Shown here piece by piece: positions 25,565-35,194 of a DNA stretch of 35,194 nt. This DNA comes from Candidatus Goldiibacteriota bacterium. GTDB lineage: Bacteria > Oederibacteriota > PGYV01 > DSYL01. The stretch spans positions 1 to 35,194 of the forward strand of contig JAGNJD010000028.1 in assembly GCA_018000835.1 (NCBI GenBank). Direction: 5' to 3'. The translations under genes were made by a program, and so were the position numbers. The notes under the pieces were generated by a model that worked only from the letters and a program-made list of their open reading frames with translations, made no database searches and had not been told where the DNA came from. The stretch's first letter is position 1. Every line of letters begins with the position of its first letter.

Positions 25565-25698
25565 AATAATAAAACAGGGAATTAGATTATTTCGCCGGAT
25601 TCATAGATTAAAATTTATATGGTAAATCGATCAAATTTTTATGGCCAATCTTGAGTTTTAATCTGAAGTACACATTTCCGACAATTGTAAATTTTTTG

Positions 25699-25726
25699 TT
25701 GAAAACACACCATTTTTAGGTATACT
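25699..25726 (+). promoter_or_regulatory. Promoter of the thioredoxin gene pair
   Basis: TTGAAA (25699-25704), a 16-bp spacer and TATACT (25721-25726). The expected transcription start is near 25733, which gives a leader of about 178 bases to the ATG at 25911. Confidence 0.5.
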
Positions 25727-25910
25727 TACATAAAACGTATTTATGGAGGATTTACTCAGGGGGAGTTTAAAGCAAATATTAAAGAATTTGATTGCAAAAC
25801 CGTTGATTGTAGAAGTTATTAGAATTAAAATATATATAGATGTAAAATTTTCCAAAAATAATGAAACATATAAGCGACAAAATATTACGTATAAAAAAGA
25901 GGTGGATAAA

Positions 25911-26993
25911 ATGGAAAAGATAATTGATGCAGAGACAGAAAGACAATTAAAAGAGAAATTTATACATGAAATGAAAAATCCGGTAGACGTAAGGTTATTT
26001 ACCAATTTAATATTAATTCCGGGACAGGAAGACGTTCAGGAGATAAATAATTTTGCAAGACAATTTTTAAAGGAATTATCTGCCATAGAACCAAGAATTA
26101 TTGTAACTGAATTGCCAATAACGGATAAAATCGCCAATGAACTTGAAATAAAAACGTCACCAAGCATTGCAATCGGATACGATTTTGGTTATAAAATTAT
26201 TTTTAACGGAGCGCCATTAGGCCATGAGGCGACGTCCCTTATTGAACTAATCGTTATGGTATCTTCGGGCGAATCGCGACTTGATAGCAAGGCAAAGGAA
26301 TTATTAAAAAATGTCGTAAATGACGTGCATTTACGTGTTTTTGTAACGCCAACGTGCCCTTATTGTCCACTATCAGTAATTCAGGCAGGGCAGGTAGCAA
26401 TAGAATTAAAAGGAAAGGCAAAAAGTGAATGCATAGAATCAGCCGAAAACCAGCAACTTGTAATGAAATTTAATGTTTCATCAGTCCCGTTGACGATCAT
26501 AAACGATGTTTTGGAATCAGGCATCGTTGGTTCAGTCCCGGAAACAAAACTGATCAAACAAATTCTGAAATTTGCAGGAAATGATGAATATAAGATAAAA
26601 ATACAGGAAGAAGAAAAAATGGAAAAAGAAAAAGAAAAATTGCCTGATTCGCCGGGGGAAGTCGTATACATAACGGTAAACAATTTTGATGAAGCCGTAA
26701 ATAAATATAAAAACATGGTCATTGATTGCTGGGCAGAATGGTGCATGCCATGTAAAATGATGTCACCAATAATAGAACAACTCGCGGCGGAAAATTCCGG
26801 AAAAATCGTATTTGGTAAATTAAATGTAGACGAAAATCCAAAAATAGCTATTGATTTTGGTATAACGTCAATTCCAACGTTACTGGCTTTTAAAGATGGT
26901 AAAAAAGCCGGAGAGATAGTCGGTACCAAATCAAAGCAGGATTTACAAAATCAGATAAATAAAATATTTATGGAAGAAAACAATGATAAATAA
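25911..26993 (+). CDS. Triple thioredoxin-fold protein: PDO-like module plus thioredoxin
   Basis: A 360-residue cytosolic redox protein. The start at 25911 follows GAGGTGG by 5 bases; an upstream in-frame ATG at 25743 has no ribosome binding site and its extra 56 residues look like leader. Residues about 1-225 match protein disulfide oxidoreductase (PDO/glutaredoxin-like) proteins with two thioredoxin folds. The first fold lacks a CxxC; the second has Cys149-Pro-Tyr-Cys152 and cis-Pro193. A charged linker (about 228-248) precedes a complete thioredoxin domain (249-354) with Cys278-Met-Pro-Cys281 in EWCMPCK, and cis-Pro322 in TSIPT. It overlaps thioredoxin reductase by 11 bases, so the reductase is the likely electron donor. 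It may pass electrons internally between its two active sites; this is inference. Confidence 0.86.
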   Translation: MEKIIDAETERQLKEKFIHEMKNPVDVRLFTNLILIPGQEDVQEINNFARQFLKELSAIEPRIIVTELPITDKIANELEIKTSPSIAIGYDFGYKIIFNGAPLGHEATSLIELIVMVSSGESRLDSKAKELLKNVVNDVHLRVFVTPTCPYCPLSVIQAGQVAIELKGKAKSECIESAENQQLVMKFNVSSVPLTIINDVLESGIVGSVPETKLIKQILKFAGNDEYKIKIQEEEKMEKEKEKLPDSPGEVVYITVNNFDEAVNKYKNMVIDCWAEWCMPCKMMSPIIEQLAAENSGKIVFGKLNVDENPKIAIDFGITSIPTLLAFKDGKKAGEIVGTKSKQDLQNQINKIFMEENNDK

Positions 26994-27945
26994 CGAAATT
27001 ATTGAACCACGTAAAAATTTTGATGTAATAATAATAGGTGGCGGTCCGGCTGGTTTAACGTCAGGTATTTACGCATCCCGTGACGGTTTAAATGTGCTTT
27101 TAATTGAAAAAATTTCTGTCGGTGGACAGATTTTTCTTTCTGAAAATGTGGAGAACTATCCCGGTATAGAAAAAATATCAGGTGCCGACCTTACCGGTAT
27201 AATGGAAAAACAGGCAAAAAAATTTGGCGTTAATTTTGTATTTGAGGACGTTATAAAAGTAGAAGAAAAGGACGATAAAAAAGTAGTTTATACCACGTCA
27301 TCCGGCATTTATTCATCAACTGCATTAATAATCGCAACAGGAACGAGACATAAAGAATTAAACATACCGGGAGAAGCCGGATTTAAAGGGCATGGCGTAT
27401 CAAATTGTGCAACGTGCGATGCAGCATTTTATAAAAATCAGGACGTTGCAGTAATTGGTGGCGGGGATACTGCTGTGCAAGAAGCTTTGTTTCTTACAAA
27501 ATTTGTCAATAAAGTTTATCTGATACATAGAAGGGACAGTTTAAGAGCAACAAAAATAATTCAGGAAAAGGCGTTTAAAAACGCTAAAATACAATTTATT
27601 TTTGACACGGTTGCCGATGAAATTATTGGCGACAAAAATGTAAATGCATTAAAAATCAGAAATGTAAAAACAAATGAAATAAAAATTTTACCCGTAAATG
27701 GCGTTTTTATTTTTATTGGTTCAGTTCCCAATACCGATTTTGTAAAAGATCTCATCATAACCGATGAAACCGGATACATAAAGACGGATATTGAGATGCA
27801 AACTTCAAGGGATGGTATTTTTGCATGTGGCGATTGTATTAAAAAGAATTTGAGGCAGGTCGTTACTGCTGCAGGTGAAGGTGCCATTGCTGCGTATAAT
27901 GCACGTCTTTATATGGAAAAAATAAAAAATACCAAACTTAGATAA
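26983..27945 (+). CDS. trxB: Thioredoxin reductase
   Basis: A 320-residue flavoenzyme that transfers electrons from NADPH to thioredoxin. The FAD-binding motif is GGGPAG (19-24), the redox pair is Cys142-Ala-Thr-Cys145 followed by Asp, the NADPH-binding motif is GGGDTA (159-164) with HRRDSLRA following, and the C-terminal FAD motif is GIFACGDC. The length and order are those of low-molecular-weight bacterial TrxB. Most family members read CAVC or CATC here, so the active site is normal. It starts inside the end of the PDO-thioredoxin gene. Its stop is only 3 bases from the convergent YfhO-like gene stop, with no visible terminator between them. Confidence 0.95.
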   Translation: MINNEIIEPRKNFDVIIIGGGPAGLTSGIYASRDGLNVLLIEKISVGGQIFLSENVENYPGIEKISGADLTGIMEKQAKKFGVNFVFEDVIKVEEKDDKKVVYTTSSGIYSSTALIIATGTRHKELNIPGEAGFKGHGVSNCATCDAAFYKNQDVAVIGGGDTAVQEALFLTKFVNKVYLIHRRDSLRATKIIQEKAFKNAKIQFIFDTVADEIIGDKNVNALKIRNVKTNEIKILPVNGVFIFIGSVPNTDFVKDLIITDETGYIKTDIEMQTSRDGIFACGDCIKKNLRQVVTAAGEGAIAAYNARLYMEKIKNTKLR

Positions 27946-27948
27946 ATT

Positions 27949-30282
27949 TTAAATGTTTTTAAATAAATTATATGAATTATCTTTGCGTTTTTTTGAAGTT
28001 TTTAAATAAAAATAAATGATAATCTGCCCCGACAAAACAAACAAACAAAAATAAAAAAAACATAGAAATAGTTTCAGGTTTCTTGGATAGTAAAAAAAAG
28101 TTATGTTATGATATCCCCTGGTAATTTTAACGCACATAAATAAATCAAATGCTTTTTCGATTTTTGCCTGTTTATTATCAATATAGACGTTCCAACCGTC
28201 AAAATAATTGTTGGAAAAAATGAAATATCCGTTTTCACCGGAATTTACGGATATATTATAAACATTATAATCGTTTTCCGCTTTTCTTGCCCAGGAGATT
28301 TGAGAAACCATTTGTTCAATTTTATCTTTTTGTTTTGACATATAAAAAATAGGTAAAGCATTATTATTTTTATATATTTTTCTGTCTTTTATTTCTTCAA
28401 TTTTATAAAAATTTTTTAAATTAATGTCGTCGCATGAAATAACATATTTTACGTTTAATAAATTCAATTTATCAACGTTGTTTATAACGTCATCTGTAAA
28501 AATATCTGAAGTAAAATTTTCGTAATTTTTTGGAACCAAAGGGTTATACCCGCCTGCATCGTATAGGTTATAAAGGATCCCGGTTTCAGGTGGAATTTGA
28601 GACAAAAAATTCAGTTGTGCATCGTATAATGTCTGTCCTGAATAAATCCTGTTACGATAGGATTTCTCAGTATGAATAAATTTATAACTTATTGATTTAA
28701 CCGAATTTATAGAATTAATATTAAATGATTTATAATTGAAAATAGAAGAGTTTATTGTAGGATTTAAAGGCGACACTATGATGAATAATTCTGCAAAAAC
28801 AAGAAATTCAATCAGAAACAAATAAAATTTTTTTGAAATTTTGTTTTTTTCAAACAAAAAGAAAAAAAGAATGTTTACAGAAAAAATGCATATAAATATC
28901 AGAAAATTGTGAATGAAATCAAAAATTTTATCCTGCGTCAGATTATATATTGTCAGAAGGGTGTTAAAATTAAGTATTATCAGCAATAAAATTATCAGAA
29001 AAAAAATCAGAACCCGGAACGTTTTTTTGGAAAAACGTGTATCAAAAAAATTCCTGAATTTTGAAAATGGTGATTGATTTTCAAACAAGGATAACTGGAC
29101 CGGGGTTAATAATCGTATGTTGTCGATTGTATAAGATGATATACAGGCCAGCGGTAATATAATAAGCTGCATTGCAAATCCAGGATGTCTTAATAATTTG
29201 AAAAAAGGGAAAAAAGCATAAAACCATGAATGGACCGGCGTGTTTTTGCCAAGAGATAAAAACAGGGACAGGATGATGACAAATATGTTAAACTTATAAA
29301 ATTCGTTCTTAGGATAAAAAAAAGAAAGTATAACAAGAAAAATTAACGTTACAGAAAAAAAGTTCATAATTCCCATGGAAAAAATATGCCAGTCAATTAA
29401 TGGATTGATTTTGGTGCCAAAAATTCTGCCGAGTAGAATGAAACTTAATAAATCAGAAAAAGAGACAGAATCGGCCGTAATCTCACCGTAATTCATATTA
29501 AATCTTGATGTGTTTCTTACAAAGTCAAAAAATAAACCGGATTGAGGCATTGTTATAAGTAAAAAAACGGAAATGCATATAAGCAGATACATAAAAAAGT
29601 TTAGTAAATTTTTTTGCTGAAAAATATTAATTCTTCGTATTTTTAAATCATATATAAAATAAAGAATAAGAAATAAGATAATATAAAAAAAGACGGGTGG
29701 GTGCCCTGCAAGAAAATCAAGCGAAAGCAACAAAATAAAAAATATTAATTTAACGTAATTCCCGGACGATAAAAATTTTTTAAATGAAAGAATTATCAAT
29801 GGAAAGAAAGAATAAGATGCAAGTGCACCAATAAAATTTATTCTGGTAACCGTAAATGAATTAAAAAGCATAATAAAACTTCCTATAACCGACGAAGATG
29901 AGTGAAACCCCATGGATTTTAGAAGAAAATAAGACGACGTTCCAAGTATAAAAAAATGAAATAAAATATAAATTTTAAATGCAAGAGGAAAATCAAATAC
30001 GTAAAATATTATACCAGGGGGATAAAATGCCCCTTTCTGGATGTCGGCAAGAAAAGGGGTTCCTGAGTAATTAAAAGGGGACCAATATGGGACAGAACCG
30101 TTTTCAACGGAATTTTTTAAGAACGTTTTCCATGGAAAAAACTGCGTATATATGTCGCCGATAAAATAGGATTCCCTGCCAAATATTATTTTATAAAAAA
30201 AAATAATTATGGCAATAGAAATAATGATTATCGAATAAACGTCTTTTTTGTTTTTTGCATTCAATAGAAAATTTGGCTTCAA
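27949..30282 (-). CDS. YfhO-family polytopic membrane protein
   Basis: A 777-residue membrane protein with about 12-14 hydrophobic helices. The N-terminal exposed loop GDIYTQFFPWKTF (about 42-54), followed by GSVPYWSPFNYSGTPF and KGAFYPPG, is typical of the YfhO family, which has the GT-C glycosyltransferase fold and is thought to transfer sugars from lipid carriers to cell-wall or protein acceptors. Near the C-terminus, FSNNYFDGWNVYIDNKQ then KITRGYHNITFFYYP is the usual YfhO beta-rich tail. The start overlaps the stop of the Wzy-like gene by ATGA, so it is the last gene of a three-gene operon. Probable role in surface glycan modification; acceptor and donor are unknown. Confidence 0.83.
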   Translation of the reverse strand: MKPNFLLNAKNKKDVYSIIIISIAIIIFFYKIIFGRESYFIGDIYTQFFPWKTFLKNSVENGSVPYWSPFNYSGTPFLADIQKGAFYPPGIIFYVFDFPLAFKIYILFHFFILGTSSYFLLKSMGFHSSSSVIGSFIMLFNSFTVTRINFIGALASYSFFPLIILSFKKFLSSGNYVKLIFFILLLSLDFLAGHPPVFFYIILFLILYFIYDLKIRRINIFQQKNLLNFFMYLLICISVFLLITMPQSGLFFDFVRNTSRFNMNYGEITADSVSFSDLLSFILLGRIFGTKINPLIDWHIFSMGIMNFFSVTLIFLVILSFFYPKNEFYKFNIFVIILSLFLSLGKNTPVHSWFYAFFPFFKLLRHPGFAMQLIILPLACISSYTIDNIRLLTPVQLSLFENQSPFSKFRNFFDTRFSKKTFRVLIFFLIILLLIILNFNTLLTIYNLTQDKIFDFIHNFLIFICIFSVNILFFFLFEKNKISKKFYLFLIEFLVFAELFIIVSPLNPTINSSIFNYKSFNINSINSVKSISYKFIHTEKSYRNRIYSGQTLYDAQLNFLSQIPPETGILYNLYDAGGYNPLVPKNYENFTSDIFTDDVINNVDKLNLLNVKYVISCDDINLKNFYKIEEIKDRKIYKNNNALPIFYMSKQKDKIEQMVSQISWARKAENDYNVYNISVNSGENGYFIFSNNYFDGWNVYIDNKQAKIEKAFDLFMCVKITRGYHNITFFYYPRNLKLFLCFFYFCLFVLSGQIIIYFYLKTSKKRKDNSYNLFKNI

Positions 30283-33200
30283 TTTTTGATACCTTTTTTA
30301 TCTAATTGCCTGATTATTTTTTTTATGTTTTCGTCCTTGTTTAATTCATAATATTTTTTATAATAATAAACTGCTTGTTCAAAGTCGCCGATATCTTTTA
30401 AAATTAAGGCTTTATTAAGATATAATATTTCAATTGGAAAATCAAGCAATGATTTTTCATATTCGGTTTTTGGGGTATTTTTTTTCAAAATTTTTTCTAT
30501 TTTATTATATTGATTCAATGCCTGCAAATATTTTCCCTTTTGTTTTAATGTCAGGGCAAAAAAATGTCTTGCGGAAACATAATTTGGTTCGTAAGCAATG
30601 GATCTCACCAAATATTTTTCAGCAACGTCAGCGTCATTTAATTTTATATAGTATAAAGAAGCAAGGTCATAATAAGTAAATGCATTAAATGGATTGCATT
30701 TTAACGATAGTTCGTAGAATTTTACCGCTGAAGATATATCACCCGATTCCGCCATAGACCGCCCCAGAGAGCGTAGATAGTTGTAATTTTTTTTGTCTAC
30801 TTTACAGGCATTTAAATAATTTTTAACTGCTTTGTCGTATATCTTTATTTTTTCAAACAAAGAGCCTTTTTTATAAAAATGTTTTCCATTAAAAGGCTCG
30901 GCTATTATTGCATTTTCAAGATATTTTACGTTTTGGGTTTTATCATAATAAGCAATTAAAAGATGTCCAACGGCAGGCCTTATTATAAAACTAAAAATTA
31001 TAAAAGCGAAAATTAAATATATGAAATAATATATTTTCACAAAAAATAACGTTTCTTTTGGTATGACTGAGATTGAATATTTTTCTCTTGAAAGTAGGGA
31101 TACTAAAATAATAAAAGTCAGCAGCAACCCCGCATAATGTAAGGTATTATAGAATAAGCAGCTTATCAGCAGACCAAAAATTGCAAAATATGCTCCGGCA
31201 GAAGCAGCCCACGCTTTCCTGTGCCCGCCTACTTCAGGAAAATTTTTAATGACGATAATAAAGATTAATAATAATATGACCATTCCCGGAACGCCGAGAG
31301 CCGTTCCAATTTGTAAAAATTCATTTCCCGATAAATCGTATATAATCTGGTATCTTGCAATGCCATTTGAAGGAAAATTATAAACCGGGAACGTGCTATA
31401 AAAACTTCCGATACCATTTCCGGTTAATGGTTTATCGCGTATCATTTTTAATGATGATGCATATAATTTCGTTTTGTCTGAAATTGACATTCCCTTGTTT
31501 GACGTAAAAGTTTTGTTGTCAAATCCGGACAACGATAAAAATGAAAAAAATAAAATCATAAACAACAGAAATTTCAATATATAAGATTTTGACTTTTCTC
31601 TCTGGAATGTATCTTTTACGTAGTTTTTGTTTTTCCGGTAATAAAGCCATATCAAAATTAATATGAATAGTTGTAAAAACAATCCGGTTTTTGAATTTGT
31701 CAAAAATTGGGCCGTTGACAGGATTATCAGTCCAAGTATTTTAAAATTTTGATAGTCAACTTTTTTTTCCAAAAGGATTCTATTTAAAAGAAAACTAAAA
31801 GGAATTATTAAATATAAAGACATAAAACCGGCGTCCGGTTTTATGTTATTCAAGGCAGGAAGACGAAAGTTAAAAAAATCAATGGCGGAAATTGTAATAA
31901 TAAAAAAAGACAGTATAATTCCTATTATTATAATGAAATTGGATATTATAATTTTATAGGTATAGCGCCTTAGAAACTGCGAATAAAGATAAAACAATAC
32001 TACAGCACCAAGCATCAGAGTTAAATACCCCACAAATTTATACATATCAGGAGCATAAATTACGGATAAAGCAGATAAAATAATAAAAATTAAAATAAAA
32101 ATATCATAATCGGTTCTGCGTATTTTTTCCTTGCTTACACTGCATATTGCAAATCCTACTGCTATAAAAATGTTTGTCAAAGTTAATAAATATATGTTTC
32201 CGGACCAGTTAATTGAAGATAAAATTAATACTAAAAGTACGATAGTAAAAATTATCGAACGTCTTTTACCGGGATTTAAACCGAGATAATAAGTGAGTTT
32301 TATTTTTTTTATTTCTATTGTCCCTATTATAATCTGACTGTTCAATATGGCAACCAATAAAGTAAAAACCAGAGCAAGTTCAAAATTATAAATGTCAAAA
32401 TCAACGAGGTTGTGGATTAAAAATGCGGTTATTGAAATGAGCAGAGAAGTAATAAAAACTTTTGATTGCGGTGTTTTTAAAAAAAAGAAATTTTGTAGAA
32501 TAACTTTATACTGGGAAAATAATATTAACAATAATATTATTATCCCGGGGATACCGAGTTCGATGGTTGTCTGCATGATTATGTTATGCGCGTATTTTAA
32601 ATAACCGGATTTGTTAATGCCGGCAGCGTTATATACCTCTTCAAAATTTCCAGGACCACTGCCAAATAAAAGATAATCGGCTGAAACACGCAACATTTTT
32701 ATAATTGAGTAATATTTAGCAGAGAAACTTGAAATAATATCATGAATGCCTCTGTCTTTTATTACGAAGATAAAAATAAGCAAAATAATCAGAAAGAAGC
32801 ATATTAAAAAAGATTTAAAATTTTTGATTGATTTATCCGATACAAGAAAAAAGATTAATATCATTGATAATATAAGTGAAATGAATGCGCCGACTGATTT
32901 TGTTAGCAACAAAGCAAACGTAAGCAGTAACAATAAAGGTACTAAAAATATGCGGTATTTTTTTTCATTTTTAGTAAATCCAATGGCAACCGGAATTATC
33001 ATTATAAGAAATCCGGCAAAGGTATTCGGATAAATAAAGGTGGAAAAAATTCTGTTGCTTTTTAATCTGCTTATTATGTCAGATGAAATTTCCGCCGGAT
33101 TGGAATACAGGTAATTTAATGTGTAATTAAAACCAAAGAAATACTGATAAATTCCATAAATGGATAAAACTGCTGCAACGGAGAATAAAATCCATAAAAT

Positions 33201-33554
33201 ATTTTTATAGAATATTTTTGCATAATTGTGGATTACGTAATAAAAAGCAAGTAAAACAGAAAAAATTACCGTTGTATTTAAAGATACGATTTTATTTGTG
33301 GCAAACATCGTGGATATAATGTGCCAGATAAAAAAAAGAAGAAGCAGATTATCAACGGGGGTTTCGTTATAGGCTACTTCTTTTGAAAATTTGTATCTTA
33401 TGATGTAAAGAAATGTTGAAAAGGATATAAAAAGAACGTAAACAATAATGGAATAAAAATTCCTATAAGGGGGATATATTAAAGAGGATATTAGCGTAAT
33501 ACAAAGTATTGAAATCGCGGATACGTCAAATATCCTAAAGACCTTTTCTTTCAT
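30279..33554 (-). CDS. Fused double O-antigen ligase/polymerase-like protein with TPR tail
   Basis: A 1091-residue membrane protein with more than 20 predicted helices. Two copies of the Wzy/WaaL-type core are visible. The first (about 60-405) has [14 protein letters not shown] (170-183) and [11 protein letters not shown]...[17 protein letters not shown] (298-337). The second (about 480-820) has [10 protein letters not shown] (618-627) and [13 protein letters not shown]...[15 protein letters not shown] (710-757). After a last membrane segment, residues about 870-1085 hold five or more TPR repeats. Single-core Wzy proteins with a TPR tail are known; a double core is unusual. It overlaps aroQ and the YfhO-like gene by 4 bases each. 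Likely functions: polymerisation or ligation of O-antigen-like chains from a lipid carrier. Which core is active is not clear. Confidence 0.82.
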   Translation of the reverse strand: MKEKVFRIFDVSAISILCITLISSLIYPPYRNFYSIIVYVLFISFSTFLYIIRYKFSKEVAYNETPVDNLLLLFFIWHIISTMFATNKIVSLNTTVIFSVLLAFYYVIHNYAKIFYKNILWILFSVAAVLSIYGIYQYFFGFNYTLNYLYSNPAEISSDIISRLKSNRIFSTFIYPNTFAGFLIMIIPVAIGFTKNEKKYRIFLVPLLLLLTFALLLTKSVGAFISLILSMILIFFLVSDKSIKNFKSFLICFFLIILLIFIFVIKDRGIHDIISSFSAKYYSIIKMLRVSADYLLFGSGPGNFEEVYNAAGINKSGYLKYAHNIIMQTTIELGIPGIIILLLILFSQYKVILQNFFFLKTPQSKVFITSLLISITAFLIHNLVDFDIYNFELALVFTLLVAILNSQIIIGTIEIKKIKLTYYLGLNPGKRRSIIFTIVLLVLILSSINWSGNIYLLTLTNIFIAVGFAICSVSKEKIRRTDYDIFILIFIILSALSVIYAPDMYKFVGYLTLMLGAVVLFYLYSQFLRRYTYKIIISNFIIIIGIILSFFIITISAIDFFNFRLPALNNIKPDAGFMSLYLIIPFSFLLNRILLEKKVDYQNFKILGLIILSTAQFLTNSKTGLFLQLFILILIWLYYRKNKNYVKDTFQREKSKSYILKFLLFMILFFSFLSLSGFDNKTFTSNKGMSISDKTKLYASSLKMIRDKPLTGNGIGSFYSTFPVYNFPSNGIARYQIIYDLSGNEFLQIGTALGVPGMVILLLIFIIVIKNFPEVGGHRKAWAASAGAYFAIFGLLISCLFYNTLHYAGLLLTFIILVSLLSREKYSISVIPKETLFFVKIYYFIYLIFAFIIFSFIIRPAVGHLLIAYYDKTQNVKYLENAIIAEPFNGKHFYKKGSLFEKIKIYDKAVKNYLNACKVDKKNYNYLRSLGRSMAESGDISSAVKFYELSLKCNPFNAFTYYDLASLYYIKLNDADVAEKYLVRSIAYEPNYVSARHFFALTLKQKGKYLQALNQYNKIEKILKKNTPKTEYEKSLLDFPIEILYLNKALILKDIGDFEQAVYYYKKYYELNKDENIKKIIRQLDKKGIKN

Positions 33555-33985
33555 TTTATTATCTGAACTGCTGCCTCTAATGCCAGATAATAACTGAGTT
33601 CTCCAAAACCGCTTATCTGCCCGATTGACACAGGTGCAATAAAAGATTTTTGCCTGAAATCCTCTCTTTTATAAATATTTGATAAATGTACCTCTATGGT
33701 AGGAATGTTAACGGAAGCAATTGCATCTCTTATGGCTATTGACGTATGAGTATAAGCGCCGGGATTAATAATTATGCAGTTAGCCCAGTTTAAGGTATTG
33801 TGTATTGCATCAACTATTTCTCCTTCATGATTGGACTGGACTATTTTAATTTCGACTCCGAGTTCCTTTGCTTTTGCTTCAAGATTTTTATTTATGTCAT
33901 TCAGGTTTGTGTTACCGTAAACATTTGGTTCTCTTTGCCCCAGTAAGTTAAGGTTTGGACCATGTATTACCAGAATTTTTTTCAT
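33551..33985 (-). CDS. aroQ: Type II 3-dehydroquinate dehydratase
   Basis: A 144-residue cytosolic shikimate-pathway enzyme that dehydrates 3-dehydroquinate to 3-dehydroshikimate. Family landmarks are all present: [16 protein letters not shown] with catalytic Tyr23 and Arg18, [23 protein letters not shown] with Asn74 and His80, [14 protein letters not shown] with His100 and Arg111, and GFGELSY. The start at 33985 follows AAGGTGG by 5 bases; an upstream in-frame ATG at 34045 lacks a ribosome binding site and lies above the predicted promoter. The stop overlaps the next ATG by ATGA. Length and motifs are standard. Its presence at the head of a glycan-polymer operon probably reflects chance co-transcription. 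Confidence 0.95.
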   Translation of the reverse strand: MKKILVIHGPNLNLLGQREPNVYGNTNLNDINKNLEAKAKELGVEIKIVQSNHEGEIVDAIHNTLNWANCIIINPGAYTHTSIAIRDAIASVNIPTIEVHLSNIYKREDFRQKSFIAPVSIGQISGFGELSYYLALEAAVQIIK

Positions 33986-34015
33986 ATTTACCACCTTTAT
34001 TTTAAAATTTATGAT

Positions 34016-34045
34016 ATTATATATTAAATTAAAACGTATTTTCAA
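34016..34045 (-). promoter_or_regulatory. Promoter of the aroQ operon
   Basis: On the minus strand TTGAAA (34045-34040) and a consensus TATAAT (34021-34016) are 18 bp apart. Transcription would start near 34009, about 24 bases before the aroQ ATG. Confidence 0.65.
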
Positions 34046-34082
34046 TGATTATTTTACTATTTTACATAAAACAGGAAATAAC

Positions 34083-34958
34083 ATGAATATTAATTTTGAA
34101 CCGCTTGAATTAAAACACAAACAGATATTGGATGATTATTTTAGAAGTAATAAAACTGAAATATCTGAATTTAATTTTACTGAAATGTTTATCTGGCGAA
34201 AGGTAAGGAATATAAGGATAGGTTTTATCAACGAAAATATTTGCATATTGGTAGAAAAAGGCAGGGAAAAAATTTTATACAGACCTTTTGGTAATAATCA
34301 CATCAAAAAAACGACGGAGTTTGTTTTAAACAACCATTTATGCAACGTGGTTTATGGATGGACGCAGAAAGAAATAGACGAACTAAATCTCGGAGAAGAA
34401 TTTTTAATAAAAAAAGACAGGGATAATTTTGATTATGTTTATTTAACCGATGATCTGATAAATTTAAAAGGCAGAAAATATGACGGCAAAAGAAATCATA
34501 TAAAGAAGTTTCAACGGTTGAATAGTAAAATTACTAAAATAGAAAAAGACGATATTGAAAAGATAATGGATTTCCAGAAAAAATGGTGTAAGAACAGGAG
34601 ATGCGAAGATGATTTATCTTTGAAAAATGAATCAATGGCAGTGGATGAATTGTTAATGAATTTTGATAAATTATCGGTTTTTGGAGCGGTACTATTTATT
34701 GATGACAACATAGAAGGTTATACGATTGCATCCGAACTAAATCAGGAAATGGCGGTTGTTATAGTAGAGAAAGCCAATCCGAATATAAATGGCATTTATC
34801 AGGGATTAAATCAGATATTTGCCATGAATTTTTTATTTAAATATAAATACATTAATAGGGAACAGGACGTGGGGAACGAAGGTTTAAGAAGGGCTAAAAT
34901 GTCATATTATCCGCATCATTTTATTGAAAAATTAATTGTTAAAAAGAAAATTTTGTAA
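34083..34958 (+). CDS. DUF2156 (phosphatidylglycerol lysyltransferase-like) protein
   Basis: A 291-residue soluble protein. Its landmarks match the DUF2156 / LPG-synthase C-terminal family, a double GNAT-like fold: FNFTEMFIWR (about 30-39), RYDGKRNHIKKF-like segment (GRKYDGKRNHIKKFQ), and the highly conserved NREQDVGNEGLRRAKMSYYP near 258-277. The family includes aminoacyl-tRNA-dependent lipid modifiers when fused to a membrane domain. This stand-alone version lacks any membrane helix, so its acceptor is unknown. ATG 34083 is chosen because AGGAAA is 7 bases upstream, whereas an in-frame ATG at 34011 has no ribosome binding site. It is divergent from aroQ over a 97-bp gap. Confidence 0.83.
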   Translation: MNINFEPLELKHKQILDDYFRSNKTEISEFNFTEMFIWRKVRNIRIGFINENICILVEKGREKILYRPFGNNHIKKTTEFVLNNHLCNVVYGWTQKEIDELNLGEEFLIKKDRDNFDYVYLTDDLINLKGRKYDGKRNHIKKFQRLNSKITKIEKDDIEKIMDFQKKWCKNRRCEDDLSLKNESMAVDELLMNFDKLSVFGAVLFIDDNIEGYTIASELNQEMAVVIVEKANPNINGIYQGLNQIFAMNFLFKYKYINREQDVGNEGLRRAKMSYYPHHFIEKLIVKKKIL

Positions 34959-35194
34959 ACGTAAATTCTGGATGTTCCTGTCGCATTTAATAAAAAGCCG
35001 CTGAAAATTTATGCAATTACGATTTTTCATTTCTGTTTTATGTTTTAAATTATCATAAAAAAAATGGAGGGAGCAGGACATAGATGGTAAACACTATTTA
35101 TATACTCTCTGTGAATCATATTGTCAAGAATAATCGGGGGCAACATACAAATTTTTTTTGGTAGGTCAGGATTTTTTTCTTTAACAATATCCCA
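34959..35194. other. Terminal intergenic stretch
   Basis: No convincing gene was found. A minus-strand promoter-like pair, TTGACA (35127-35122) with TATATA (35104-35099), has 17-bp spacing and points back towards the DUF2156 gene, where only a weak 49-codon frame lacking a ribosome binding site lies. A minus-strand frame open from 35194 for about 50 codons also exists but shows no recognisable protein. Confidence 0.35.

Noticed and set aside
25743..25910. In-frame N-terminal extension of the PDO-thioredoxin gene
   Set aside because: No ribosome binding site precedes ATG 25743, the added residues match nothing in the family, and GAGGTGG lies directly before ATG 25911. A leaderless start cannot be fully excluded.
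33551..34045. Functional link between aroQ and the glycan polymer genes
   Set aside because: The overlaps show co-transcription, but shikimate synthesis has no known direct role in O-antigen polymerisation, and housekeeping genes often sit in such operons in compact genomes.
34900..35080. A 49-codon minus-strand frame overlapping the end of the DUF2156 gene
   Set aside because: A promoter-like pair lies upstream, but there is no ribosome binding site and the residue composition looks like antisense of an AT-rich gene end.
1..35194. CRISPR array, tRNA, rRNA, prophage or transposase genes
   Set aside because: No evenly spaced short repeats, cloverleaf-like segments, rRNA motifs, phage structural genes or DDE-type transposase reading frames were seen on either strand.

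Overview
The window looks like a chromosomal segment of an uncultured, AT-rich, Gram-negative bacterium. Signal-peptide beta-barrel proteins, an OmpA-type domain, five short lipoboxes, an O-antigen-ligase-type operon and strong AGGAGG ribosome binding sites support an outer membrane and a bacterial Shine-Dalgarno system. Long Thr/Pro linkers of the TNTPT type, PorV-like and C-terminal sorting-like domains, and SLH-like N-termini on barrels recall deep-branching candidate phyla (Goldbacteria/Firestonebacteria-like, or FCB-related). The phylum cannot be fixed from the sequence alone. No rRNA, tRNA, CRISPR array, phage gene or transposase gene was seen.

Region 1 (about 1-9500, + strand) is a cell-surface glycan-binding locus. 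A good promoter (147-175) leads into two large barrels with SLH-like N-termini, then a secreted CBM9-like protein. Four lipoproteins follow, belonging to two unrelated beta-sandwich families arranged A-B-AA-B. A strong intrinsic terminator (9454-9486) closes the block. Region 2 (9487-11059) holds a methyltransferase gene set among dispersed intergenic repeats and a small element with inverted ends.

Region 3 (11060-22472) starts with a 1594-residue secreted GH116 glycosidase carrying two malectin domains, a threonine-rich stalk with a nearly perfect 357-bp tandem duplication, and a C-terminal domain resembling type IX secretion sorting domains. A short zinc-ribbon gene on the opposite strand lies just downstream. 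Next come a PorV-like/OmpA fusion, a TPR/beta-propeller lipoprotein, a large TPR protein and a LacI-family regulator. Directly repeated palindromic boxes between promoter and start codon of the PorV-OmpA gene are a candidate operator. A plausible reading is that regions 1 and 3 make one surface system that exports, anchors and regulates enzymes and binding proteins for beta-glucoside or other glycans; this is inference.

Region 4 (22660-34958) is mostly housekeeping with odd architectures: a membrane spermidine-synthase-like protein lacking the catalytic aspartates, MazG, a triple thioredoxin-fold protein overlapping thioredoxin reductase, and on the minus strand a tightly overlapping operon aroQ - double Wzy/TPR polymerase - YfhO-like membrane protein. 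A DUF2156 gene is divergent from aroQ.
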